Assembly (NCBI GenBank): GCA_946480565.1
Contig: CAMLKR010000082.1
Location: forward strand, 1 to 9,418
Direction: 5' to 3'
Source: an uncultured Arenimonas sp.
GTDB taxonomy: Bacteria; Pseudomonadota; Gammaproteobacteria; Xanthomonadales; Xanthomonadaceae
Length of the DNA stretch: 9,418 nucleotides
Shown here: positions 1 through 6,490 of the stretch, one piece after another
Layout of the letters: the number at the start of each line of letters is the position of its first letter
Position numbering within the stretch: the first letter of the stretch is position 1
The notes under the pieces: model-generated
What the model was told of the DNA's origin: nothing
The model's input: only the letters and a program-made list of their open reading frames with translations
Databases searched by the model: none
Translations under genes and position numbers: made by a program

Positions 1-935
1 TCGTCGCTGCCCTCGTTCACGCCTTCGAACAGGAAGGTGCTGAGGTAGCGTTCGCCGGTGTCGGGCAGCATGGCCAGCAGCACCGAACCCTCGGGCGCCG
101 TTTCGGCCACCTGCAGGGCCGCGGCCACGGTGGCGCCGGCGCTGATGCCGACGAAGATGCCTTCCTCCGAAGCGAGGCGGCGCGCGGTGTCGCGGGCGGT
201 GATGTCGTCCACCGGGCGGATGTCGTCGGCCACGCCGCGGTCGAGCACGGCCGGCACGAAGTCCGGGGTCCAGCCCTGGATCTTGTGCGGCGCCCATTCC
301 TTGCCGCCCAGCAGGGAGGCGCCGGCGGGTTCGGTGGTGATGACCTTCAGGTCCGGCCGCGCGAGCTTGAGCACCTGGCCGGCGCCGGTCAGGGTGCCGC
401 CGGTGCCCCAGCCGGTGACGAAGAAGTCGAGCCGCCGGCCGGCGAAGTCGCGCAGGATCTCCGGGCCGGTGGTGCTGCGGTGGTAGGCCGGGTTGGCCTC
501 GTTTTCGAACTGCCGGGCCAGGAACCAGCCGTGTTTTTTCGCCAGCTCGGCGGCGCGCCGGACCATGCCGCTGCCGCGTTCGGCCGCCGGCGTCAGGATC
601 ACCTTGGCGCCGTAGGCGCGCATCAGCTTGCGGCGTTCGATCGAGAAGGTCTCGGTCATCACCGCCACGAACTTGTAGCCGCGCGCCGCGGCGACCATCG
701 CCAGCGCCACGCCGGTATTGCCGGAGGTCGCCTCGATGATGGTGTCGCCGGGCTTGAGCAGGCCCCTGGCCTCGGCGTCGAGCACGATGGCCAGGGCCAG
801 GCGGTCCTTCACCGAGCCGCCGGGGTTGAAGGCCTCGACCTTGGCGTACAGCGTCACGTGTTTGGGCGCGATGCGGTGCAGCTTGACGATGGGCGTGCCG
901 CCAATGGTGTCGAGGATGCTGTTGTAAAGCGTCAT
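1..935 (-). CDS. cysK: Cysteine synthase A (O-acetylserine sulfhydrylase), 3' end cut by window edge
   Basis: Cytosolic PLP enzyme that makes L-cysteine from O-acetyl-L-serine and sulfide, the last step of sulfate assimilation. The 311 full codons visible start MTLYNSILDTIGGTPIVKL. The motif NPGGSVKDR carries the Schiff-base lysine at Lys43, TSGNTG (70-75) is the substrate-binding loop, and GTGGT (177-181) is the glycine-rich phosphate loop. SIERRK (98-103) and the late motif GISAGA are also typical. The reading frame is still open at base 1 (ending FEGVNEGSD). Judged by the usual family length, only a few C-terminal residues are missing. The start is supported by GGAG at 942-945, six bases upstream. 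It lies 42 bases after cysG on the same strand, so the two are probably co-transcribed. CysM (O-acetylserine sulfhydrylase B) is the main alternative, but the N-terminus and SIERRK favour the CysK type. Confidence 0.95.
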   Translation of the reverse strand, partial: MTLYNSILDTIGGTPIVKLHRIAPKHVTLYAKVEAFNPGGSVKDRLALAIVLDAEARGLLKPGDTIIEATSGNTGVALAMVAAARGYKFVAVMTETFSIERRKLMRAYGAKVILTPAAERGSGMVRRAAELAKKHGWFLARQFENEANPAYHRSTTGPEILRDFAGRRLDFFVTGWGTGGTLTGAGQVLKLARPDLKVITTEPAGASLLGGKEWAPHKIQGWTPDFVPAVLDRGVADDIRPVDDITARDTARRLASEEGIFVGISAGATVAAALQVAETAPEGSVLLAMLPDTGERYLSTFLFEGVNEGSD

Positions 936-940
936 GCGGG

Positions 941-945
941 TCTCC
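941..945 (-). promoter_or_regulatory. Ribosome binding site of cysK
   Basis: On the minus strand GGAGA precedes ATG with a 5-6 base spacer. This is one of the clearer Shine-Dalgarno sites in the window. It shows that cysK has its own initiation signal within the 42-base cysG-cysK gap. Confidence 0.7.
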
Positions 946-977
946 GGTTCGCGCCGTGCGCGATGGGGGATGGGAGG

Positions 978-2456
978 TCAGGCGGCGTGGGCGACGTGCG
1001 GGGCGGGAGCGCCCAGGGGCTTGTCGCCGAACCAGTGCAGTGTATGCGCCAGGGCGGCGACCTCACCCAGGATCAGCAGGGCGGGCGACTGCAGGTCATG
1101 TAAACGGGCAAGTTCGGGAAGATCGGCCAGCGTACCGGTGAGTACGCGCTGCTCCGGGCGCGAGCCGTTCTCCACCAGGGCGAAGGGCGTGCCGGCGGCG
1201 CGGCCGTGTTCCAGCAGCTTCTGCCGGAGGCGGTCCAGGCCGGCCACGCCCATGTACACGGCCAGCGTCTGCTTTTCCTGGGCCAGCGCGCGCCAGTCGA
1301 GCGTGTCCACCGAATCCTTGGTATGCGCGGTGACGAAGCGCACCGACTGCGCATGGTCGCGATGCGTCAGCGGCACGCCGGCATACGCCGCGCAGGCCAG
1401 CGCCGCGGTCACGCCCGGCACCACCTCGAAGGCGATGCCGTGCGCGTGCAGGAACTCGAGTTCTTCGCCGCCGCGGCCGAACACGAAGGGATCGCCGCCC
1501 TTGAGCCGCACCACGCGGCGGCCGGCGCGCGCGTGTTCCAGCATCAGCGCATGGATGCCGTCCTGGGTCACGTGGTGGTTCGACGCCTGCTTGCCGACTT
1601 CGATGAACTCGGCGTCGCGCCGCGCCAAGGCCAGCACGCCGTCGCTGACCAGGCGGTCGTGCAGGATCACGTCGGCCAGATTGAGCAGGCGCAAGGCGCG
1701 CAGCGTCAGCAGGCCCGGATCGCCGGGGCCGGCGCCGACCAGGGCCACCGAGCCGAGGTCGCGCGAGGGCGGCGCTTCGCCCAGCGCCGCCTCGAAGGCC
1801 TGCCGTGCACCCGCGGGGTCGCCGGCGCGGAAGCGTTCGGTCACGGGCCCCTTGAGCAGGGCGTCGAAGAAGCGCCGGCGTTCGGCCAGTCGCGGGTGGC
1901 GCTGGCGGATGCGCCGGCGTTCCTGCAGCAGCAGCGTCGCCAGCCCGGCCAGGGATTCATCCAGTTCGGTTTCCAGCTTCTCGCGCAGGTGCCGCGCCAG
2001 CATCGGTGCGCCGCCGCCGCTGGAGATCGCGATCTGCAGCGGGCCGCGCTCGATGCGCGCGGGCGACTGGTAGGACGACAGTTCCAGGTCGTCGACGACA
2101 TTGGCCCAGATCCGGCGTTCGTCCGCGGCAGCGGCGACCGCGCGGTTCACGGCCCCGTCGTCGGTGGCCGCGACCACCAGCCAGGCGCCGTCCAGCCACT
2201 CTGGCGCGAAGTTGCCCACGAGGTGTTCGACACGGTCCGCGCCGACCAGCGAAGCCACCGACTCCTCCAGCCAGGGCGCTCCCACCACCACCTTCGCCCC
2301 GGCGTTCAGCAGCGGCTCCAGTTTGCGCCGCGCCACGGCACCGCCGCCGACCACGAGCACCCGCCGGCCGCGCAGGTCCGCGAACAGGGGAAACAGCGCG
2401 GGCGGCGCGGCCGACGGGTGCGGGCCCAGGGTAGCGGATGCCGGGGTGGAGTCCAT
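978..2456 (-). CDS. cysG: Siroheme synthase, fused dehydrogenase/ferrochelatase plus uroporphyrinogen-III methyltransferase
   Basis: Trifunctional cytosolic enzyme, 492 residues, that makes siroheme (the sulfite reductase cofactor) from uroporphyrinogen III. The N-terminal NAD-dependent precorrin-2 dehydrogenase/ferrochelatase half shows LVVGGG (NAD loop, Gly37-39), ATDD (97-100), NVVD with Asp122 at the place of E. coli Asp104, and SSGGGAP with Ser146 at the place of the phosphorylated Ser128. The C-terminal SAM-dependent methyltransferase half shows VGAGPGD (240-246), HDRLVS with Asp267, GK with Lys289, [16 protein letters not shown] (317-332), PGVTAA (347-352) and GVPLTHRD (360-367). An extra N-terminal stretch of about 18 residues and an Ala/His/Pro tail make it longer than the 457-residue E. 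coli protein. An in-frame TAG at 2466-2468 rules out any earlier start. No strong ribosome site precedes the ATG. It lies upstream of cysK on the same strand and divergent from cysB. Confidence 0.95.
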   Translation of the reverse strand: MDSTPASATLGPHPSAAPPALFPLFADLRGRRVLVVGGGAVARRKLEPLLNAGAKVVVGAPWLEESVASLVGADRVEHLVGNFAPEWLDGAWLVVAATDDGAVNRAVAAAADERRIWANVVDDLELSSYQSPARIERGPLQIAISSGGGAPMLARHLREKLETELDESLAGLATLLLQERRRIRQRHPRLAERRRFFDALLKGPVTERFRAGDPAGARQAFEAALGEAPPSRDLGSVALVGAGPGDPGLLTLRALRLLNLADVILHDRLVSDGVLALARRDAEFIEVGKQASNHHVTQDGIHALMLEHARAGRRVVRLKGGDPFVFGRGGEELEFLHAHGIAFEVVPGVTAALACAAYAGVPLTHRDHAQSVRFVTAHTKDSVDTLDWRALAQEKQTLAVYMGVAGLDRLRQKLLEHGRAAGTPFALVENGSRPEQRVLTGTLADLPELARLHDLQSPALLILGEVAALAHTLHWFGDKPLGAPAPHVAHAA

Positions 2457-2515
2457 GGGAGGACGCTAGGCCGGCCCCGTCCCGCGGGGAAATGACCGGC
2501 CGCCCCTTCCATATG

Positions 2516-2540
2516 CCATCCGGTTATTTGGACCGTATGG
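2516..2540. promoter_or_regulatory. Near-perfect 25-bp dyad between cysG and cysB, candidate LysR-type (CysB) operator
   Basis: The left arm CCATCCGGT (2516-2524) and right arm ACCGTATGG (2532-2540) are inverted repeats with one mismatch in nine, around the 7-base spacer TATTTGG. This is also the most AT-containing stretch of the 120-base divergent region. The left edge abuts CATATG (2510-2515), a poor -10 hexamer on the minus strand about 54 bases before the cysG start. The dyad would then cover the -35 zone of the cysG promoter, as expected for an activator-dependent promoter. Assignment to CysB is inference from position beside a divergent LysR-family gene. The CysB consensus is loose, and a match was not computed. 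Confidence 0.5.
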
Positions 2541-2576
2541 ACGCCGCCCCGACCCCGGGGTAGCTTGCGGATGACC

Positions 2577-3563
2577 ATGACCCTGACCCAGCTCCGCTAC
2601 CTCGTCGCCATCGCCGATTCCGGCCTGAACATCACCCTGGCCGCGGAGAAGGTGCATGCCACCCAGCCCGGGCTGTCCAAGCAGCTCAAGCAGCTGGAAG
2701 ACGAGCTGGGTTTCCTGCTGTTCCAGCGCAAGGGCCGCAGCCTGGAGGCGATCACGCCCGCCGGCCAGGACGTGCTGGCCCACGCCCGCCGCGTGCTGGC
2801 CGAGGCCGGCAACATCCGCGCCTACGCCGCCAACGAACGCGGCGAAAAACACGGCCGCCTGACCCTGGTCACCACCCACACCCAGGCGCGCTTCGTGCTG
2901 CCGCCCGCGATCGCGCACCTGGCCCGGAAGTTCCCCGACGTCAGCATCCACCTGCAGCCCGCCTCCGAAGGCGAGGTGCTGAATGCGCTCGCGCAGGGGC
3001 AGGCGGATTTCGCCGTGGTCAGCACCGCCGGCGAGATTCCGCAGGGGGGGCTGGCCGTGCCGCTGTACCGCTGGCGCCGCCAGGTGCTGGTGCCGGCCGC
3101 GCATGCGCTGGCGAAACTGCAGCGCGCGCCGACGCTGGCCGAACTCGCCGAGCAGCCGCTGATCAGCTACGAGTCCACCAACAAACCCGAATCCAGCCTG
3201 CGCCGCGCCTTCGCCGCCGCCGGCCTGGAGCCGCAGATCGCGATGACCGCGCGCGACGCCGACCTGATCAAGACCTATGTGCGCGCCGGCCTGGGCGTGG
3301 GCCTGCTGGCCGAGATGGCGGTGAGCCCACGCGACGACGGCGACCTGCGCGCGCTGCCCGCACCCGCCGCCGTGCCCGAATGCACCAGCTGGGCCGTGCT
3401 GCCGCGCGAACGCGTGCTGCGCGACTATGCGCTGGAGCTGCTGCTGGCCCTGGCCCCGCAGCTCGATCGCGCCGACCTCAAGCGGGCGGTGGCGGGACAT
3501 GACTCGCCGGTGTGGCCGGCCGCACCGAGCTGGATAGAACTGAGCCAGTCGATCACCAGCTAG
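2577..3563 (+). CDS. cysB: CysB, LysR-type transcriptional regulator of sulfur assimilation
   Basis: DNA-binding regulator of the cys genes, 328 residues from this start. In the family N-acetylserine or O-acetylserine is the inducer, and sulfide or thiosulfate is the anti-inducer. The N-terminal helix-turn-helix (about 1-60) contains MTLTQLRYLVAIAD, ATQPGLSKQLKQLEDELG and TPAGQ. The effector domain follows from about residue 90. TTHTQAR places Thr100, Thr102 and Gln103 exactly at the E. coli sulfate/effector-binding positions, and DADLIKTYVRAGLGVGLLAEMAV matches the conserved CysB/Cbl segment. The loop around E. coli Thr202 (GFTGRS) reads STNKPESS here, so that part of the pocket differs. ATG 2577 aligns with the E. 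coli N-terminus; ATG 2571 and TTG 2565 are in-frame alternatives with equally weak ribosome sites. It is divergent from cysG, and autoregulation through the shared intergenic region is likely. Its TAG overlaps the stop of the convergent L,D-transpeptidase gene. Confidence 0.93.
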   Translation: MTLTQLRYLVAIADSGLNITLAAEKVHATQPGLSKQLKQLEDELGFLLFQRKGRSLEAITPAGQDVLAHARRVLAEAGNIRAYAANERGEKHGRLTLVTTHTQARFVLPPAIAHLARKFPDVSIHLQPASEGEVLNALAQGQADFAVVSTAGEIPQGGLAVPLYRWRRQVLVPAAHALAKLQRAPTLAELAEQPLISYESTNKPESSLRRAFAAAGLEPQIAMTARDADLIKTYVRAGLGVGLLAEMAVSPRDDGDLRALPAPAAVPECTSWAVLPRERVLRDYALELLLALAPQLDRADLKRAVAGHDSPVWPAAPSWIELSQSITS

Positions 3564-4219
3564 TCCTGGCGGGCCGGGTAGCCGAACAGTTCGGCCGGGG
3601 CGCGGGTTTCCGGAAGGATGTAGACGATGCCGGCGGTGTCCTTGAAGGTTCGGCGGACCACCGCGTCGTAGAAGGGCGCGGGCACGTTGATGCAGCCGTA
3701 GGAGATCCGGTTGTCGTCCGGCGTCGCGCTGCGCAGGCGTTCGGCGCGGCGTTCGGCCAGGGTGCCGGGCACGACGGCGTGCAGGGCGATCGAGGCGTCG
3801 TAGTCGATCAGCAGCACGACGCGGCCCTTGATGTCGCGGTCCAGCGTGGCCAGGAAGCGGCCGGCCGGCGTGGTGCGGTCCTCGGGCCGGATCGCCGAGA
3901 GTTTCATGTCGCCGATGCCGGGCAGCGTATGGTCGCCGCGCGCCATGCCCAGCAGCGCCGCATCGGCGCCGGCCAGTCCGCCCTGCGGGTCGAACACGAA
4001 CACCCGGGCGTCGACCTTGTCGATGATGAGATAGGGCAGGCCGCCGTTGTCGCCGGAGTGGCTGATCCAGGCCGCGACTTCGCGCGCCTCGGCCGAAGCG
4101 GCCTGCAGGCCGGAGGGCGGCAGCTCCGACGCCGACCAGGCCGGCCCCAGGATCCCGACGCCGAGCAGGGCGATCAAGCGCCGGAGGCGGCGATCGCCCC
4201 GGTCCCGATGCGGGGGCAT
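3560..4219 (-). CDS. Exported YkuD-type L,D-transpeptidase-like protein
   Basis: A 219-residue protein with a signal peptide: basic n-region (RDRGDRRLRR), hydrophobic core LIALLGVGILG, probable cleavage after Ala30 (WSA). The mature part resembles the YkuD fold, in which a cysteine forms an acyl-enzyme to cross-link peptidoglycan stems or attach proteins. RTTPAGRF (115-122) matches the family TP-x-G-x-F element, His147 lies in LHAVVPG, and Cys176 lies in RISYGCINVP. The classic motif has HGC; here Tyr174 replaces the histidine next to glycine, which I recall in a subgroup of proteobacterial members. Activity is therefore likely but not certain. The start at 4219 is chosen because it opens a good signal peptide. 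An upstream ATG at 4330 would run into the preceding gene and spoil the signal. No ribosome site is evident, and the ATG sits in a hairpin. It lies 52 bases after the haemagglutinin-like gene, so probably in its operon. Confidence 0.82.
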   Translation of the reverse strand: MPPHRDRGDRRLRRLIALLGVGILGPAWSASELPPSGLQAASAEAREVAAWISHSGDNGGLPYLIIDKVDARVFVFDPQGGLAGADAALLGMARGDHTLPGIGDMKLSAIRPEDRTTPAGRFLATLDRDIKGRVVLLIDYDASIALHAVVPGTLAERRAERLRSATPDDNRISYGCINVPAPFYDAVVRRTFKDTAGIVYILPETRAPAELFGYPARQD

Positions 4220-4223
4220 CGGG
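4204..4223 (-). promoter_or_regulatory. Perfect 8-bp hairpin enclosing the start codon of the L,D-transpeptidase-like gene
   Basis: CCCGATGC (4204-4211) and GCATCGGG (4216-4223) are perfect inverted repeats with a 4-base loop. In the minus-strand mRNA the ATG (4219-4217) lies inside the first arm. Such a stem would hide the initiation codon unless ribosomes arriving from the upstream gene, or another factor, open it. Whether this is control or a by-product of GC-rich coding sequence cannot be told from one genome. Confidence 0.45.
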
Positions 4224-4271
4224 CCGGGACAGGCGCGGAGGACGGTGCGTCGCGTTCCCGCGCCCACGCCA

Positions 4272-6446
4272 TCAGTTCCGATAGGGCTTCGGCGCACGCA
4301 TCGGCGGCGGCGTCTCCACAATCTCGACATCGTCTTCCACCACGGGCGGGATGACCGTGAGCACGGTCGGCGGCGTCACCGGCGGCGTCACCGTCACCAG
4401 GGTGGGCGGAACCACGGTCGGCGGCGGGCGCGCCGGCGGCGGGACCAGCGGCGGCGGCGGCGTCACCACCGGCGGAGGCGGCGGGGGCGGCGGAGGAGGA
4501 GGCGGCGGCGGCGGAGGCGGCGGCGGAGCAGCCGTGATCGTGCCGGTGGTGTGCGCCACGATCGGGCCGTCGCAGCAGTTCGTCGCCAGCGCGTAGAGAC
4601 CCGCGTCCGCGCCGGTCAGCGTATAGCCGCTGTAGGTGATCGTCTGGTCCACGCCCACTTCGGGCGAATCGTAGTTGGCCACCGCGCCCGGGCCGGCCAG
4701 CAGGGTCACGCCGACCGGCGCGCCGATCAGGCCGTTCAGCACCGCGGCGGTGGTGCCGTCGTAGGCGCGGTCGCCGCCGTCGGCGAACACCAGCATCAGG
4801 CTGCGCAGCGCCGCGCCCTCGGTCAGCGTGAAGCGGGTGCTGTAGTCGGTGGGCGTCGAATACGAAACCGGGTTGTAGTAGATCGTCGCGGGGGCCGCCG
4901 TTACCGTGGCGGGCGGCGCAAGCGAGTCGAATACGACGGTGCCGCCGGCGATGCCCGGTCCGCTGCCGTCGGTGTCCGCGCTCAGGGTCAGGCCACGGGC
5001 CAGGCCCAGGCTGCGGGTCGGGTCGTTGGTGCCGCGGGTCACGGTGAGCGCGCCGGCGATGTTGACGTCGTTGCCGGCGCAGATCATCAGGTTGCCGTCG
5101 GTGACCGTGATGGCGCCGGTCTGGTTGACGTCGCGCCCGGCGGCCAGCAGCACGCTGCCGTTGGTGGCGGTGATCGCGGCGTTGACGTTGATGTCCTGGC
5201 CGCAGCAGACGAACAGGTTGCCATTGGTCGCCGTGATCGCCGCATTGATGTCGACGTTGCGGTCGGCGAGCAGGCTGAGCGTGGTAGGCGCGCCGCTGGC
5301 CGACCAGGTGACCGCGTCGTTGACGAAGATGTCGCCGTTCTCGATGCCGGCGCCGGCGGTGTCGATGGTGATGTTGGTGGTCACCAGCTGGGCCGAGAGC
5401 GTGGCGCCCGAGATGTTGTCGCCGACCGCGCTGCCGATGGTGAAGTCCTGCGGGTCGATCAGCCACTGGCCGGTGCGGCCCTGCGGGGCGGCCGTGGTCA
5501 CCCGGGTGCCGGCGGCGACGTTGACCTTGGCCGCTGAAGTTTCGATGAAGCCGCCGTTGCCGCCGTTGGGCGCGCTGGCGTCGAGCGTGCCGGCCACGTT
5601 CATCGTGCCGGTGGCCATGTCGCCCAGCAGCAGGATGCTGCCGTTGCGGTTCTGCAGGGTCCGGGCCTGGATCACGCCGGTGTTGTTGACCACGGTGTGC
5701 AGCAGGTCGCCGGCCGCCTGCGCGGTCAGCAGCACGCGGCCACCGTCGGCGCGGATCAGGCCGCCGTTCTCCACCAGCGCGTCCACCGCGCCGCGGGTCA
5801 CCGAGACGTTCAGCAGGCCGTCGCCGGCGACATCGAGGGTCACCGCTTCGCCACCGGCCAGTACGACGTTGCCCAGCTGGGCCGAGATGACGCCCTGGTT
5901 GCTGACATGCCGCCCCATCAGGACGACGGTGCCGCCATCGCGCGCCTCGATGCGGCCGCGATTCACCACCGAACCCGTTCCGGCGTCGCTGAAGGCGAGC
6001 TTGCCGGCGATGAAGTCGGCATCGCTCAGGCTCATCGTGGTGGCGACCAGGCCGCCCACGCTGACCGACGAGCCGCTGCCGAACAGCACGCCGTTGGGGT
6101 TGATCAAGAAGACCTGGCCGTTCGAGGTCAGGCTGCCGAGGATCACCGAAGGATCGGCGCCCAGCACGCGGTTGAGCGCGATCGAACTGGCGCCGGGCTG
6201 CACGAACTGCACGCTGTGGTCGGCGCCGATGCTGAAGCCCTGCCAGTTGATGACGACGTTCGCCGAGCCCTGGGTGATGGTGGTGCTGGTGCCGGTCTGG
6301 ACGATGCCGGCATTGCCGACCACGACCTGGCCGGACGTGGGCGCCAGCGACTGGGCCGCGGCCGGGGTGGCCAGGGCCAGCAGCAGCGCCGCCGGCAGCG
6401 GGGAAAGCGCGAACCACGTGTTGCGGGACATGCGCGGGCGGTTCAT
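4272..6446 (-). CDS. Two-partner secretion exoprotein, filamentous-haemagglutinin-like (TpsA) with YDG-like domain and proline-rich tail
   Basis: A 724-residue secreted passenger, presumably an adhesin or biofilm factor. The Sec signal peptide (1-31, ending PAAA) is followed by the TPS recognition domain (about 35-280): NWQGFSIG from Asn67, ALNRVLGADPS from Ala90, and NGQVFLINPNGVLFG from Asn109, all hallmarks of the haemagglutination-activity family. Residues 397-471 form beta-helix rungs of exactly 21 residues (DxNxxxAIT pattern). A YDG-type module with AYDGTT (561-566) spans roughly 560-632, then 19 prolines (641-659) and a Pro/Val/Thr-rich tail ending PKPYRN. Cysteines 414, 415, 456, 624 and 625 are unusual for an exported repeat protein. 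GAGGA at 6454-6458, seven bases before ATG, supports the start. It lies 44 bases after the transporter gene, giving the usual TpsB-TpsA order. It is short for the family, and its receptor or substrate is unknown. Confidence 0.88.
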   Translation of the reverse strand: MNRPRMSRNTWFALSPLPAALLLALATPAAAQSLAPTSGQVVVGNAGIVQTGTSTTITQGSANVVINWQGFSIGADHSVQFVQPGASSIALNRVLGADPSVILGSLTSNGQVFLINPNGVLFGSGSSVSVGGLVATTMSLSDADFIAGKLAFSDAGTGSVVNRGRIEARDGGTVVLMGRHVSNQGVISAQLGNVVLAGGEAVTLDVAGDGLLNVSVTRGAVDALVENGGLIRADGGRVLLTAQAAGDLLHTVVNNTGVIQARTLQNRNGSILLLGDMATGTMNVAGTLDASAPNGGNGGFIETSAAKVNVAAGTRVTTAAPQGRTGQWLIDPQDFTIGSAVGDNISGATLSAQLVTTNITIDTAGAGIENGDIFVNDAVTWSASGAPTTLSLLADRNVDINAAITATNGNLFVCCGQDINVNAAITATNGSVLLAAGRDVNQTGAITVTDGNLMICAGNDVNIAGALTVTRGTNDPTRSLGLARGLTLSADTDGSGPGIAGGTVVFDSLAPPATVTAAPATIYYNPVSYSTPTDYSTRFTLTEGAALRSLMLVFADGGDRAYDGTTAAVLNGLIGAPVGVTLLAGPGAVANYDSPEVGVDQTITYSGYTLTGADAGLYALATNCCDGPIVAHTTGTITAAPPPPPPPPPPPPPPPPPPPVVTPPPPLVPPPARPPPTVVPPTLVTVTPPVTPPTVLTVIPPVVEDDVEIVETPPPMRAPKPYRN
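4470..4526 (-). repeat. Polyproline tract, 19 consecutive codons
   Basis: The haemagglutinin-like gene encodes 19 uninterrupted prolines (Pro641-659), written as 13 CCG, 5 CCT and 1 CCC. The mixed codons make it an imperfect trinucleotide repeat, which limits but does not abolish slippage. Further PPPP, PPP and PP clusters follow to about residue 715. Translation of such a run is known to stall ribosomes without elongation factor P. Confidence 0.95.
5070..5258 (-). repeat. Three 21-residue tandem repeats in the haemagglutinin-like protein
   Basis: Residues 397-417, 418-438 and 439-459 align without gaps, sharing the pattern D-x-N-x-x-x-A-I-T-x-T-x-G. A partial fourth copy follows at 460-472. 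The first two copies share AAITATNG. The period of 21 fits one rung of a right-handed beta-helix each. Cys414 and Cys456 fall at the same position of rungs 1 and 3, with Ala435 between them in rung 2. Confidence 0.8.
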
Positions 6447-6453
6447 GGCGTAT

Positions 6454-6458
6454 TCCTC
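6454..6458 (-). promoter_or_regulatory. Ribosome binding site of the haemagglutinin-like gene
   Basis: GAGGA on the minus strand lies seven bases before the ATG at 6446. It is in the 44-base gap after the transporter gene, which itself ends with tandem TGA TGA stops (6488-6493). This separates the two reading frames cleanly within one transcript. Confidence 0.7.
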
Positions 6459-6490
6459 GGGTGGCCGCAGGGTGGTGCGGCGGAAGGTCA

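Noticed and set aside
946..965. Small inverted repeat CGCGC-ACG-GCGCG between cysG and cysK as a terminator
   Set aside because: The stem is only 5 bp with no T-run, and the same-strand genes look co-transcribed.
2565..2576. TTG start for cysB at 2565
   Set aside because: ATG 2577 aligns with the known CysB N-terminus; the extra residues have no family support.
4220..4330. Longer form of the L,D-transpeptidase-like protein starting at 4330
   Set aside because: It overlaps the end of the haemagglutinin-like gene and adds an Arg-rich stretch ahead of a clear signal peptide.
4351..4596. Plus-strand frame encoding a poly-glycine protein
   Set aside because: It is the antisense of the polyproline tract, with no ribosome site and no conserved features.
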